Origin: Megasphaera lornae
Lineage (GTDB): Bacteria > Bacillota > Negativicutes > Veillonellales > Megasphaeraceae
NCBI RefSeq assembly: GCF_000214495.1
Contig: NZ_AFIJ01000020.1
Coordinates: 16,677 to 80,676, forward strand
Direction: 5' to 3'
Length of the DNA stretch: 64,000 nt
The position numbers and the translations under genes are program-made. A model generated the notes under the pieces. That model saw only the letters and a list, made by a program, of their open reading frames with translations, ran no database searches and was not told where the DNA came from. Positions 25,688 through 34,911 of the stretch are shown piece by piece. The first letter of the stretch is position 1. The number at the start of each line of letters is the position of its first letter.

Positions 25688-27085
25688 TTATTCTTCTCGA
25701 AGCACCTTACCGGGATTTAAAATTCCATGCGGGTCCAAGGCATTTTTTATTTTCTTCATCACCGCCAATTCTACCGGATCGGTATACGCTTCCATATACG
25801 CTACGCGTTTACACCCGATACCGTGTTCGCCCGACAGCCGACCGCCCGAACGATACACAAAAGGATACGCAAATTTCCGAAAATCGGCCACTTCCGCTTG
25901 CCATACAGCTGCCGGCAAATCCCCGCGTAACAGTTGAAAATGCAAATTTCCGTCACCGGCATGCGCCAAACAAAAGGCTTCAAAAGAATACGTTGCCGCT
26001 TTTTTCATTAAAGTATGCAGACAATTCCCGATCTGCAGCAACGGAACGACCAGATCCTCCGAAGTCGACTCGCGGGACAATTCCCGCGTACTTTCCAAGC
26101 AATTTCGACGCACTTTCCAAACCCGTTCGTCCGCCTTGACCATATCCACGGCGCCGCAAGTTTCTCCCAGGGCGACCAAGGTTTCCGTCATGCGCGCCAA
26201 TTCTTCCGAACAAAACGCTTCCAACGTAACAATGACATAATACGCATCTTGCCAATGCGGCAACGGTACTCGACAATACTGCACGGCACGACGTACAAAT
26301 TTTTTATCCATAAATTCAACAGACGTCGGATTTACTGCACTTTGCATTAATTTCGGTACCAACGATACGGCCTGTTCTAAAGAAGAAAATATAATAAGAC
26401 CGTCAAACCGATACGGCGGCAAGGGAACCAACTTCAGAATAACCTTAGTAATAATCCCTAAAATTCCTTCCGAACCGATAAGCAACTGCTCCAGACAAAA
26501 CCCGGTAGAACACTTTTTCAATACCGAACCGAATTGCGTAATTTCACCGGTCGGCAATACCGCTTCCACCGCATACACCTGCTGCCGCGTCGTGCCATAG
26601 CGAACCGCTTTATTGCCGCCCGCATTCGTTGCCAAATTTCCCCCGATAAAACAACTGTCCGAACTGCACGGATCGCCGGCATATAACAACCCTTTTGCCC
26701 GGGCCGCCGCCTGTATATCCGCTGTGCGTACACCGGCTTCCGCCACCAAATACAACCCGTTTTCCCGAACTTCCAAAATGCGATTCAATCGCTCCATAGA
26801 TACTACGATACCGCCATATACAGGAACGACGCCGCCGCATACCCCCGTACCGGCTCCTCGCGGTGTAACCGGAATCCGCCTCCGATTCGCCAATTTCATA
26901 ATACGGCTGATTTCCTCTGCCGTACCCGGAAATACTACCACTTCCGCTTGCCGGTGTGCAAGCATACCGCTTTCATCCTCGCTGTAAGATTGTAAAATAT
27001 GCGGTGCCGTTTTTACATGTGCAGCACCTGTAATCTCCCGCAATTCCTGTAACACCGCTTCAGTTACTGCCTGATACGTTTTCAC
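25688..27085 (-). CDS. FAD-linked oxidase, GlcD/D-lactate dehydrogenase type
   Basis: 465 residues from a GTG at 27085 with AGGAGG 7 nt upstream; an ATG at 27130 lies inside a terminator hairpin and is rejected. The N-terminal FAD-binding PCMH domain contains VVFPGTAEEI, PVTPRGAGTGVCGG and ATNAGGNKAVRYG. The C-terminal cap domain ends with GEHGIGCKRVAYM and PHGILNPGK. The family oxidises 2-hydroxyacids such as glycolate or D-lactate, usually passing electrons to an ETF or an iron-sulfur subunit. No partner subunit or lactate permease is adjacent. The GntR regulator two genes upstream could control it, but a terminator intervenes. Confidence 0.92.
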   Translation of the reverse strand: MKTYQAVTEAVLQELREITGAAHVKTAPHILQSYSEDESGMLAHRQAEVVVFPGTAEEISRIMKLANRRRIPVTPRGAGTGVCGGVVPVYGGIVVSMERLNRILEVRENGLYLVAEAGVRTADIQAAARAKGLLYAGDPCSSDSCFIGGNLATNAGGNKAVRYGTTRQQVYAVEAVLPTGEITQFGSVLKKCSTGFCLEQLLIGSEGILGIITKVILKLVPLPPYRFDGLIIFSSLEQAVSLVPKLMQSAVNPTSVEFMDKKFVRRAVQYCRVPLPHWQDAYYVIVTLEAFCSEELARMTETLVALGETCGAVDMVKADERVWKVRRNCLESTRELSRESTSEDLVVPLLQIGNCLHTLMKKAATYSFEAFCLAHAGDGNLHFQLLRGDLPAAVWQAEVADFRKFAYPFVYRSGGRLSGEHGIGCKRVAYMEAYTDPVELAVMKKIKNALDPHGILNPGKVLREE

Positions 27086-27100
27086 CTTATGCCTCCTATA

Positions 27101-27136
27101 AAAAACATGAAACCGCCTGCGCAGTTTCATGTTTTT
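27101..27136 (-). terminator. Terminator after the 55-residue membrane protein gene
   Basis: Perfect stem around ACATGAAAC / GTTTCATGT with flanking A and T runs (27101-27113, 27124-27136) and a 10-nt loop. On the minus strand it ends the ispE-gntR-small protein unit just before the oxidase ribosome site. Confidence 0.85.
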
Positions 27137-27137
27137 T

Positions 27138-27305
27138 TTATATCCCTAAAAATAAATTACACCGCCCCATGTACCAAGCAACAAGCATGCGTATCACTAA
27201 TAGCCCCAACAATACCGTCGTTATAGTATATAGAAAATTCTCAAAATCTTCCATATGAGCCGTTCGCGCACGCCACCCTTGCCAAAGTTTTTTCAAATAC
27301 GCCAT
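27138..27305 (-). CDS. Small single-pass membrane protein (55 aa), unknown
   Basis: A short gene found by reading the gap between gntR and the oxidase. ATG at 27305, TAA at 27138, 55 residues. AGGAG overlaps the gntR stop and lies 8 nt before the ATG, so translation is probably coupled. The N-terminal part is basic and amphipathic (MAYLKKLWQGWRARTAHMED). It is followed by one hydrophobic helix of about 20 residues (TTVLLGLLVIRMLVAWYMG) and a short tail. I recognise no family. It is the last gene of an ispE-gntR operon and ends at a terminator. Confidence 0.65.
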   Translation of the reverse strand: MAYLKKLWQGWRARTAHMEDFENFLYTITTVLLGLLVIRMLVAWYMGRCNLFLGI

Positions 27306-27316
27306 ACACGCTACTC

Positions 27317-28045
27317 CTATATGTCCGGATATAATTCTTTAATTGTTCGCGCCGCTTCTTCGTCCTTCTGAATGCCTTTCAACAACGTCTTTTCCGAATT
27401 TTCCATATGTCGTTTCGCTACTTTGCGAGCCATCGCACTGTTGTGATTGGCTATATTTTCTACCATTTGCCGATGCTCCTCCCAAGTAGCCGATAACCGC
27501 CCCGGATAATGCATGGAAATAGAGCGAAACCGCAACATTTGTTCTCGTAAATTATGCAAAATATCCACTAACCGCTGATTGCGGCTGGCTTGATACAACA
27601 CATCATGAAACCGTACATCCGCATCCACAATTTTAGCAAAATCATCATGTTCCATGTATTCATTGATTTCCACTAAAATGCGTTCCAGACACTCCAATTC
27701 ATCATTGGTAATACGTTCCGCCGCCAACCCTGCCGCCAATTCTTCCAATGCGCCCCGAATTTCAAATACTTGAGCAATATCTTTCAACGAAATATCCGCC
27801 ACATAAGTCCCGCGTCGCGGTACCATGACCACAAATCCTTCTTGCTCCAACTTACGAATCGCTTCCCGAATAGGCGTCCGACTGACCCCCAATTCGTCGG
27901 CCAGTTTAATTTCCATCAACCGCTGTCCCGGCTGTAAGACGCCGTCTTTAATAGCCTGTCGCAGGGCATCACTGACCACCTCCCGCAACGGCTTATACGT
28001 GTCCAACTGTATAGGAGTTAACATATTCCGCCCTTGCTTATCCAT
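27317..28045 (-). CDS. GntR-family regulator, FadR-type (FCD domain)
   Basis: 242 residues. The N-terminal winged helix has the classical LADELGVSRTPIREAIRKLEQEGFV recognition region (about 48-72). The C-terminal all-helical FCD domain contains ADVRFHDVLYQASRNQRL and a late HRQMVENI, which includes the Asp/His metal-ligand pattern of this class. Such proteins usually sense organic acids. Its start overlaps the end of ispE by 8 nt, so it is translationally coupled to an isoprenoid gene. The functional link is unclear; the adjacent hydroxyacid oxidase is a plausible target. Confidence 0.92.
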   Translation of the reverse strand: MDKQGRNMLTPIQLDTYKPLREVVSDALRQAIKDGVLQPGQRLMEIKLADELGVSRTPIREAIRKLEQEGFVVMVPRRGTYVADISLKDIAQVFEIRGALEELAAGLAAERITNDELECLERILVEINEYMEHDDFAKIVDADVRFHDVLYQASRNQRLVDILHNLREQMLRFRSISMHYPGRLSATWEEHRQMVENIANHNSAMARKVAKRHMENSEKTLLKGIQKDEEAARTIKELYPDI

Positions 28046-28913
28046 CGTTCTGTCCGTTCCCCCTAACCAAATGCGTCCGGTATACTTCGATCCCCGCCGT
28101 GTTCGCTTCCTGTTGCAACCGTCTAAAGGACGAAGCCACTATTGTCGGCGGTATAAACGCAAAGACAGTCGGTCCGCTGCCGGATAACAGCGGTACCAAG
28201 CCATGCGTTTTCAATATATTGCGACACTGCGCGGCAGCCGGTACACGCGGAAATACCGACGATTCAAAACTGTTTCCCCAACAGCCGCTTAACCGCTCTC
28301 TGTCTGCCGATTGTACACTCTGTACAATCTTCTCCATCCATACTTCTTCATGTACTTGTTGCTCATCGAACCAGGCATATGCCATACCTGTCTGTACGGA
28401 TACCGGCGGATGCAAAATACATACCGGCCACGACGGTAAAGGCGCCATAGGCGTTAACACCTCTCCCGTTCCCTGCCCGCGCTGCGTGCCTCCCTGCACA
28501 CAAAACGGCACATCGGCACCTAGCGTGGCTCCTATATGACATAAAGTCTCCGCTGTTAATCCCAACCGCCAAAACCGATTCAACCCGCGTAACACGGCTG
28601 CCGCATCCGCACTGCCGCCGGCCAACCCGGCCGCCAAGGGAATCCGTTTTTCCAAATGAATATGTACCGCTGACGATGATTTATTTCGATACGCGCCCAA
28701 TGCCGCATATGCTTTATACGCCAAATTGGAAGTATTACAAGCTAACGCCGCCTGCGAACAGGTGAGCTGAAATGAATCTGCCGCTTCTATATACACCGTG
28801 TCATGCAATGCAATAGACTGAAATACAGTATCAATCCTATGATACCCGTCACTGCGTTTTCCTATAATGGACAATCCTAAATTAATTTTCCCATATGCCC
28901 TTTCTTGTATCAT
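28038..28913 (-). CDS. ispE: 4-diphosphocytidyl-2-C-methyl-D-erythritol kinase
   Basis: 291-residue GHMP kinase of the MEP isoprenoid pathway. It phosphorylates CDP-ME at the 2-hydroxyl using ATP. The N terminus YGKINLGLSIIGKRSDGYH carries the catalytic Lys and the substrate site. The ATP loop is PLAAGLAGGSADAAAVL (about 92-108), and the third motif is LLSGSGPTVFAF. It is first in an operon with the GntR regulator and the 55-residue membrane protein. Confidence 0.96.
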   Translation of the reverse strand: MIQERAYGKINLGLSIIGKRSDGYHRIDTVFQSIALHDTVYIEAADSFQLTCSQAALACNTSNLAYKAYAALGAYRNKSSSAVHIHLEKRIPLAAGLAGGSADAAAVLRGLNRFWRLGLTAETLCHIGATLGADVPFCVQGGTQRGQGTGEVLTPMAPLPSWPVCILHPPVSVQTGMAYAWFDEQQVHEEVWMEKIVQSVQSADRERLSGCWGNSFESSVFPRVPAAAQCRNILKTHGLVPLLSGSGPTVFAFIPPTIVASSFRRLQQEANTAGIEVYRTHLVRGNGQNDG

Positions 28914-29089
28914 TCCAATCTCCGCTCTGCTTATAAAATAAAGGCCGTGTATTTAAAACCGCAAATCCCTATGCTATAATTTAACTACCTTGAGAAATGT
29001 GAACATACGCAACCTTATGATTCTCCTCTCAATTATACTTTTTTTTAATACTTTTTCAATTCTTTCTCCCCTTGATTGGAGCGGATATT

Positions 29090-30025
29090 ATGCATACTAA
29101 GTCATTATCATCTATAGTAGACACGGCCAAACCTTATCTGGCCGCCGTCATCGGCAACATTATTTGCGGACTGGGTATTAACGCCTTTTTTATTCCTCAT
29201 CATTTATTAAGCAGCGGTCTGAGCGGAATCGCCATCATTATTTACTACGCCGTAGGGTTTCCGGTAGGCACGGTCGTCTTCATTTTAAATATTCCCATTA
29301 TGCTCGCCTGTTATAAATATATGGGGCGAAAATACACCCTCATCAGTTTAATCGGCACCGTACTATTTTCCGCCTCCATTGATTTAACCGCCTACACCTC
29401 CCAATGGGTGATTATTAAAGACCCCATTCTCTCCGGCGTAGCCGGCGGTCTCATGACCGGTCTCGGCTTCGGCATCTTGTATAAATACGACGTGAACAGC
29501 GGCGGTATGGATGTAGTGGCCGCCATTGTAAAAAAATATTATTCCCTGGAAATGGGCAATGTCGTCATGATTATAAATACACTGGTACTCTTTTGCTCGG
29601 CATACATGTTTTCTTTAGAACCGGCCGTCCTTACATTTATTGCCATTGCCATCGCCACCTTTATTACCAACAAAGTCGTTATCGGCATGAAACAACGAAA
29701 ATCCGTCATTATTATCTCCAACCGCGCCGAAGAAATCGCCAATATTCTCATGCGCTACATCGGACACGGCGCCACCTATATTTACGGGCAAGGCGCCTAT
29801 ACAATGCAGGACAAACGCATCATTTATGCCGTTATTAAATTAACAGAAATCTCTAAAATAAAAGATATTATCAACAAAGTAGACCCCTCCGCCTTTATGA
29901 TTATCAGCGATGCCTCCGAAGTAGTCGGGCGCGGTTTCACCGGCCCTGCCGTACACTACCATACCTATCCCGGTGCGGATATGGTTATGCCGCACACCAA
30001 AAACACCCGCCCTCCTGAATATTAA
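29090..30025 (+). CDS. YitT family membrane protein (DUF161/DUF2179)
   Basis: 311 residues from the ATG at 29090, with TTGGAG 8 nt before it. Five to six membrane helices cover about residues 15-190 (ICGLGINAFFIPHHLLSSGLSG is the family entry motif). They include GLGFGILYKYDVNSGGMDVVA, the most conserved stretch. The soluble C-terminal DUF2179 domain (about 205-290) contains RGATYIYGQGAYTMQDK-like sequence and YAVIKLTEISKIKDI. The transport substrate of this family is not known. It is monocistronic, divergent from ispE. Confidence 0.9.
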   Translation: MHTKSLSSIVDTAKPYLAAVIGNIICGLGINAFFIPHHLLSSGLSGIAIIIYYAVGFPVGTVVFILNIPIMLACYKYMGRKYTLISLIGTVLFSASIDLTAYTSQWVIIKDPILSGVAGGLMTGLGFGILYKYDVNSGGMDVVAAIVKKYYSLEMGNVVMIINTLVLFCSAYMFSLEPAVLTFIAIAIATFITNKVVIGMKQRKSVIIISNRAEEIANILMRYIGHGATYIYGQGAYTMQDKRIIYAVIKLTEISKIKDIINKVDPSAFMIISDASEVVGRGFTGPAVHYHTYPGADMVMPHTKNTRPPEY

Positions 30026-30047
30026 TAGTACATCTTACAAAAAAAAA

Positions 30048-30096
30048 GAGCCGCTTTCCTACCATTCTTGCATAGGAAAGCGGCTCCTCTTTTTTC
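30048..30096 (+). terminator. Terminator of the yitT-type gene
   Basis: Perfect 14-bp stem GAGCCGCTTTCCTA / TAGGAAAGCGGCTC (30048-30061, 30073-30086), followed by CTCTTTTTT. Confidence 0.92.
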
Positions 30097-30297
30097 ACTT
30101 CCTCCCACCATCTCCCCGGACAAAGTCCGAAAGCAGAATACCCAAAATCTGCGTGTGCGGGAAGAACAATGGTATAAGAACTATATTCACGACCATTTTA
30201 ATTTCTTTTTTCAAAAATATAAAAAAAGCGGTGACAAATTTTGTCATTTTCTTGTTATACGCCGGTAACGACGTCGCACATACTTTCTGCGCCCGAT
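30097..30297. other. Non-coding stretch between two terminators
   Basis: About 200 bp between the yitT and hinT terminators. It has no gene I can support. It contains one exact 15-bp palindrome, TGACAAATTTTGTCA (30232-30246), of unknown use. Confidence 0.5.
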
Positions 30298-30336
30298 AAA
30301 AAGGCTCCCTACGGATAATCCGTAAGGGCCTTTTTA
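30298..30336 (-). terminator. Terminator of the hrcA...hinT operon
   Basis: Stem AAAAAGGCTCCCTACGGA / TCCGTAAGGGCCTTTTT with a TAA loop. It lies 26 nt past the hinT stop, with a T-run on the minus strand. Confidence 0.88.
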
Positions 30337-30361
30337 TTGTCCCTATTTTTTTACTTAATGT

Positions 30362-30706
30362 TTATACTCCCGGCCAAGCCATTTCTTTGCCGCCCAAAAG
30401 GTGCGCATGCATATGGTGAACCGTTTGGCCCGCTTTTTCACCCGTATTAAACACCACCCGAAACCCGTCGGTTAATCCGAGTTGTGCCGCTACTTTTTGA
30501 ATAACAAAAAGCATATTCGCGGCAATCGGACGATCCGCCTCTGTTAAAGAGGCAATACCGGCAATGTGTTTTTTGGGAATAATTAAAACATGTACCGGCG
30601 CTACCGGCGCAATGTCTTTAAACGCATAAAATTGTTCATCTTCATATACCTTCGTGCTTGGAATTTCCCCTTTGACAATTTTACAGAAAATACAATCATC
30701 CATCAT
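30362..30706 (-). CDS. hinT: HIT-family purine nucleoside phosphoramidase
   Basis: 114 residues, typical HinT length. It hydrolyses AMP-linked phosphoramidates. The histidine triad is QTVHHMHAHLLGG near the C terminus; CIFCKIVKGEIPS and HVLIIPKKHI are also diagnostic. Two N-terminal cysteines (CIFC) suggest the metal-binding variant. Its ATG overlaps the stop of mtaB by 4 nt (ATGA). It is the last gene of the heat-shock operon. Confidence 0.95.
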   Translation of the reverse strand: MMDDCIFCKIVKGEIPSTKVYEDEQFYAFKDIAPVAPVHVLIIPKKHIAGIASLTEADRPIAANMLFVIQKVAAQLGLTDGFRVVFNTGEKAGQTVHHMHAHLLGGKEMAWPGV

Positions 30707-32025
30707 TTATTCTCCTCCTTTAATGCCAGCAGTTCCTTATCGCGCCTGCCGATCACTTTTACTGCTACCATATCGCCGACTTTTATCGCCGGCGCCTCTT
30801 GAATGGAAACGCGCTCATAATTTTCGCAAAATCCGCTCGCCAGGCCCGCTTGTACTTGTTCTATCAATACATGTACCGTTTTTCCTAAAAATGACTGTTG
30901 TACTTGTTGTTTTTGTGCCGCCGAAAGTGCATTTACCGCTTCTACCCGGCGTTTTCGTTCGACCGGTGAAACTTGTCCCGCCATCATTGCCGCCGGAGTT
31001 CCTTGTCGCGGGGAAAAAGGGAAGGCATGAATATGTGAATACGGAAGTTGTCGCAGCGTTTCCATGGTTTCTTCAAAGAGAGCCTCTGTTTCACCGGGAA
31101 ATCCCAAAATAAGATCCGTTGAAAAAGTTATATTCGGAATGTGTTGTTGTAAGTGCGCAAGGAGACCGATGTATTCCTGTTTAGTATATTGTCGATTCAT
31201 TGCTTTTAAAATCGTATCGGATCCGGCTTGTATAGGAATATGCAAATGAGGACAAATACGCTGTTCCGCCTCATTGATGATCCGTATTAAGTCGTCATCC
31301 ACTTCCAAAGAATCAATCGAGCCCAACCGCAACCGCAATACATCCGTTTCTTCCACTAAACGACGCAAAATATGTGCCAATGTCGGTTTTTCCGCAAGCT
31401 CTTTACCATAAGCCCCCAAATGAATTCCCGTCAATACCAGTTCTTTAAACCCTGCTTCCACAAGTCGTTTCGCTTCTTCCACGATAGCATCCGGACGACG
31501 CGATTTCAGTTTTCCGCGAGTATACGGAATAATGCAATATGTGCAAAAATTATTGCACCCTTCTTGTATTTTTAAATCGGCGCGGGTATGTGTTACTGCC
31601 GCCGGATACAGAGGAATTTCTTCAAATTCATCCGGGCTGTGCCGTATATCGTGAATAGCTGTAAGCGCATGTCCGGACGGAGCCTGCAAAAGGGTTTGTA
31701 CAATCGTCACAATCTTTTTTTTCTCATTCGTACCTACGACGGCGTCAACCCCTTCCATAGCCGCCAATACGTCCGGCGAAAGTTGTGCGTAACATCCTGT
31801 AACGACCACCACGCTGTGAGGATTCTGCTTTTTGGCTCTACGAATAAGTTGTCGGGATTTCTTTTCCCCCATTTGCGTAACCGAGCAGGTGTTGATAACG
31901 TAAACATCCGCCGTCTCCGTAAAAAGTGCAGTACGGAAACCTGCGGCCGCAAAAAGACCGCGCATACTGTCCGTATCATATTGATTAACTCGGCAACCCA
32001 AGGTAGCAAAAGCAATAGTTGACAT
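30703..32025 (-). CDS. mtaB: tRNA (t6A37) methylthiotransferase MtaB
   Basis: 440-residue radical-SAM enzyme. It adds a methylthio group to t6A37 of ANN-decoding tRNAs. The N-terminal UPF0004 domain (TLGCRVNQYDTDSM) holds one cluster through Cys residues near 11, 47 and 81. The radical-SAM motif CNNFCTYCIIPYTRG lies near residue 155. A C-terminal TRAM-like domain ends the protein. It lies 3 nt after rsmE and overlaps hinT, in the fixed Firmicute order prmA-rsmE-mtaB-hinT. Confidence 0.94.
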   Translation of the reverse strand: MSTIAFATLGCRVNQYDTDSMRGLFAAAGFRTALFTETADVYVINTCSVTQMGEKKSRQLIRRAKKQNPHSVVVVTGCYAQLSPDVLAAMEGVDAVVGTNEKKKIVTIVQTLLQAPSGHALTAIHDIRHSPDEFEEIPLYPAAVTHTRADLKIQEGCNNFCTYCIIPYTRGKLKSRRPDAIVEEAKRLVEAGFKELVLTGIHLGAYGKELAEKPTLAHILRRLVEETDVLRLRLGSIDSLEVDDDLIRIINEAEQRICPHLHIPIQAGSDTILKAMNRQYTKQEYIGLLAHLQQHIPNITFSTDLILGFPGETEALFEETMETLRQLPYSHIHAFPFSPRQGTPAAMMAGQVSPVERKRRVEAVNALSAAQKQQVQQSFLGKTVHVLIEQVQAGLASGFCENYERVSIQEAPAIKVGDMVAVKVIGRRDKELLALKEENK

Positions 32026-32028
32026 TCA

Positions 32029-32754
32029 TTAAAAACCTCTCTCATACATAAGGATCGATAAACTCGCCAAAGCCGCCGTTTCCGCCCGCAAAATCCGTTT
32101 TCCCAAGGAAACCGTACGACACCATGCGGCTTGTGATACGGCATACGCAATTTCTTTAGGGCTAAATCCGCCTTCCGGGCCGATGCACAGAACAACATCG
32201 CCCTGTTGTACTTCATGACAAACTTCTGCTAAAGACGTAGTTTCCCGTTCATACGGAATGACAAAACGACTCGTTCCGTACGCTTGAAAAAGTTCGGTAA
32301 ACGGCATTACCTCCCGAATGATCGGAACATCATCACGACCGCACTGCTTCGCCGCTTCTACCGCAATACGTCGCCAACGTTCAAACTTACCGCTACGATG
32401 ATTATCATTTAATTTTACTACACAATGCTCCATTTGTACAGGAATGATCGTGTGTACACCCAATTCCGTCGCTTTTTGAATAAGCCATTCAAATTTATCA
32501 TTTTTTAATAGGCCTGCCGCCAACACGACTTTTCCCGTCTCCTGTGTACGGCAGGATAACCGCTCTTCAACTGTCAACACGGCACTGTGTCCGGCAATAC
32601 TGTCAATCCGACAAGCATACGTCGTGCCGGTACTGTCGGTCACGGCAATGCGATCCCCCACGCCGTGCCGTAATACGACCAGCACATGACGGGCATCGGC
32701 GCCGTTGAGTTCAAAGCGGGCTTCTAAAGGGAAATCCGTAAATATTTTGCGCAT
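32029..32754 (-). CDS. rsmE: 16S rRNA (uracil1498-N3)-methyltransferase
   Basis: 241-residue SPOUT-fold enzyme. It methylates U1498 of 16S rRNA. An N-terminal PUA-like domain covers about residues 1-70 (GADARHVLVVLRHGVGDRI). The knotted SAM-binding region contains LCIGPEGGFSPKEI and VSLGKRILRAETAAL. It starts directly after prmA ends, in the heat-shock operon. Confidence 0.95.
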   Translation of the reverse strand: MRKIFTDFPLEARFELNGADARHVLVVLRHGVGDRIAVTDSTGTTYACRIDSIAGHSAVLTVEERLSCRTQETGKVVLAAGLLKNDKFEWLIQKATELGVHTIIPVQMEHCVVKLNDNHRSGKFERWRRIAVEAAKQCGRDDVPIIREVMPFTELFQAYGTSRFVIPYERETTSLAEVCHEVQQGDVVLCIGPEGGFSPKEIAYAVSQAAWCRTVSLGKRILRAETAALASLSILMYERGF

Positions 32755-33636
32755 TTACTCCTCCTGTTGCAAATAAAGTGCATACCAACCGTTACTTTTC
32801 TTTTCCTCGCGGACAATAAATCCGTACCGCTTAACCGCAGCGTATACCTCTTCTATACGCGTATCGATAATACCGCTCACAATCAGATGGCCGCCTTTTT
32901 TTATAAACCGATGTACGCCGGCTAATAAGCGTACTACCGGATCGGTAACTAAATTGGCAACCACTAAATCGACGCCGTTTTTCGGCGGTGTCAGGTTTTG
33001 TAACAAATCCCCGCGTTCTACTTGCACTTGTGCGGCAACATCATTGCGTTGCACATTCTTAACGGCTTGTTGTACCGATGCTTCATCAATGTCCACCGCT
33101 TTAACCGCCGCCGCTCCGTATTTTGCCGCCGCAATTGCCAAAATTCCCGTTCCCGTTCCGATATCCCATACCTGTTGTTCCGACCGCACATATTTTTCCA
33201 ATAAGCGTATGCACATTGCCGTAGTTTCATGCAGACCGCTCCCAAAAGCGCGTCCCGGATCAACAATAATATTAATCTCATTTTTTTCAGCCGTATTGAC
33301 TTCCCATGCAGGAATAATTCGACAACGACGCGTTACATCCGTAGCATGAAAGTATTGTTGCCAAGTATACAACCACTCCGTTTCATCCGCGACCTGCGGT
33401 TGCCACGCAATAGCTAAAGAAAGGTTTTCCCCGGTTGCCAAAACTTGCAATTTGTTATTAATTTCCTTTTCTATATGCGGTTGCGACGGAAAATACGCAG
33501 TGATCCGTATACGTCCGCATTCATCCGTCTCTTCATCATGAATAACGGCCCCGTTGCTGCCGCATTCATATAAAAGAAGAGCCACCGCATCAGTGGCTCT
33601 CGGAGCAACCGCAATGTTTACCTCTTTCCATTGCAT
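32755..33636 (-). CDS. prmA: Ribosomal protein L11 methyltransferase
   Basis: 293 residues. It methylates lysines and the N terminus of L11. The N-terminal substrate-recruiting domain covers about 1-115. The Rossmann SAM motif VWDIGTGTGILAIAAAKYGA lies near 160, and the catalytic-site loop VVANLVTDPVV near 228 replaces the usual NI(L/I)A. It is downstream of dnaJ in the conserved order. Confidence 0.95.
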   Translation of the reverse strand: MQWKEVNIAVAPRATDAVALLLYECGSNGAVIHDEETDECGRIRITAYFPSQPHIEKEINNKLQVLATGENLSLAIAWQPQVADETEWLYTWQQYFHATDVTRRCRIIPAWEVNTAEKNEINIIVDPGRAFGSGLHETTAMCIRLLEKYVRSEQQVWDIGTGTGILAIAAAKYGAAAVKAVDIDEASVQQAVKNVQRNDVAAQVQVERGDLLQNLTPPKNGVDLVVANLVTDPVVRLLAGVHRFIKKGGHLIVSGIIDTRIEEVYAAVKRYGFIVREEKKSNGWYALYLQQEE

Positions 33637-33667
33637 CGTCTATTCTCCTATAATCATAATTCGTCTT

Positions 33668-34885
33668 TCAACTTACTCCAAAATCCTTTTTTATTTTTTC
33701 TTTTTCCGTGCGTGCATCGGTCCGCGCCTTATTTTCCGGGGTCGCTGCAGACTCCTCCGTCGTGCTCTCTCCACACGCTGCGGCGAATGCCTGTAACAAT
33801 TCCTTTTGCTTAGGCGTCAATTTTTTCGGCACCGCAATTTGTACACGTACATGATGATCGCCGCGACGATTCCGCGATCCCAAAACAGGGACACCTTTAT
33901 CTCGAATACGGAAAACCGTGTTGTTTTGCGTACCGGCCGGAATTTTTAAATCGACCGTTCCATCCAACGTACGTACCCGAATGGAAGCCCCCAATGCAGC
34001 CTGTGTAAAGGAAATCGTTTCATTGGAGATAATATCGTTGCCGTCTCTGACAAATTCGGCACTTTTACGCACAAAAATGTATACGTATAAATCACCGTAT
34101 GAACCGCCCCGTTTTCCCGGTTCCCCTTCACCGGAGACTCGCAATCTGGCGCCTGTATCCACACCCGCCGGAATTTTCACCTTAATCTTTTTGCGAACTT
34201 TTACCGTACCCGTGCCGCGACATTTAACACATTTCTTTTTAATAAACTTGCCGGTTCCGCCGCAATGAGAACAAGTACGCATATTAACCATCGTACCGAA
34301 AGGCGTATTATGGGTAACTTGTTCTTGTCCGCTGCCATGACACTGCGGACATGTTTCCGCCGTTGTCCCCGGTTCCGCACCGGAACCGCCGCAACGTTCA
34401 CAGCGATCTTCTTTCGGCACTTGAATTTCCATTTCTGTACCGAATACCGCTTGTTCAAACGATACTTCTATATCAAAACGGAGATCCGAACCGCGTTGCG
34501 GACCGTTACGATATTGTCGATTTCCCTGACCGCCAAAAAAATTATCGAAAATATCTTCAAAACCGCCAAAACCGCCGCCTTGACTGAAGCCCCCAAAACC
34601 GCCGAAGCCGCCGAAGCCTCCCTGTCCGAATCCGCCGGCACCGGCGGCATTCCCGTTTTGGAACGCCTCCGGTCCGAACTGATCATACTGTGCCCGTTTT
34701 GTCTTATCCGACAACACACTATAGGCTTCATTTATTTCCTTAAACTTTTCTTCTGCAGCTTTGGGGTTGTCCCGATTTTTATCAGGATGATATTGTATTG
34801 CCAATTTTCGGAAGGCCTTTTTTATTTCCGCTTCATTGGCGGTTTTCGGCACTCCCAACACTTCATAATAATCTCGTTTACTCAT
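33668..34885 (-). CDS. dnaJ: Chaperone protein DnaJ
   Basis: 405 residues from the ATG at 34885; a TTG three codons upstream is less likely. The J domain has the HPD motif in IQYHPDKN (about 30-37). The Gly/Phe-rich segment (75-125) is unusually long in GGFGGFGG-type repeats. The four zinc-finger CxxCxGxG motifs are present ([32 protein letters not shown]). Two C-terminal substrate-binding domains follow. The C terminus is extended and acidic-to-basic ([21 protein letters not shown]). It stimulates DnaK ATPase activity and lies 26 nt after dnaK. Confidence 0.97.
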   Translation of the reverse strand: MSKRDYYEVLGVPKTANEAEIKKAFRKLAIQYHPDKNRDNPKAAEEKFKEINEAYSVLSDKTKRAQYDQFGPEAFQNGNAAGAGGFGQGGFGGFGGFGGFSQGGGFGGFEDIFDNFFGGQGNRQYRNGPQRGSDLRFDIEVSFEQAVFGTEMEIQVPKEDRCERCGGSGAEPGTTAETCPQCHGSGQEQVTHNTPFGTMVNMRTCSHCGGTGKFIKKKCVKCRGTGTVKVRKKIKVKIPAGVDTGARLRVSGEGEPGKRGGSYGDLYVYIFVRKSAEFVRDGNDIISNETISFTQAALGASIRVRTLDGTVDLKIPAGTQNNTVFRIRDKGVPVLGSRNRRGDHHVRVQIAVPKKLTPKQKELLQAFAAACGESTTEESAATPENKARTDARTEKEKIKKDFGVS

Positions 34886-34911
34886 AATGGGCAACCCCTT
34901 TTATCTGCCTT

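Noticed and set aside
26613-26987. 124-residue plus-strand ORF opposite the FAD oxidase
   Set aside because: Antisense shadow of a well-conserved gene; no ribosome site or family features.
30068-30268. 66-residue plus-strand ORF between yitT and hinT
   Set aside because: It begins inside the yitT terminator hairpin, has no ribosome site and its composition follows the terminator and AT-rich sequence.
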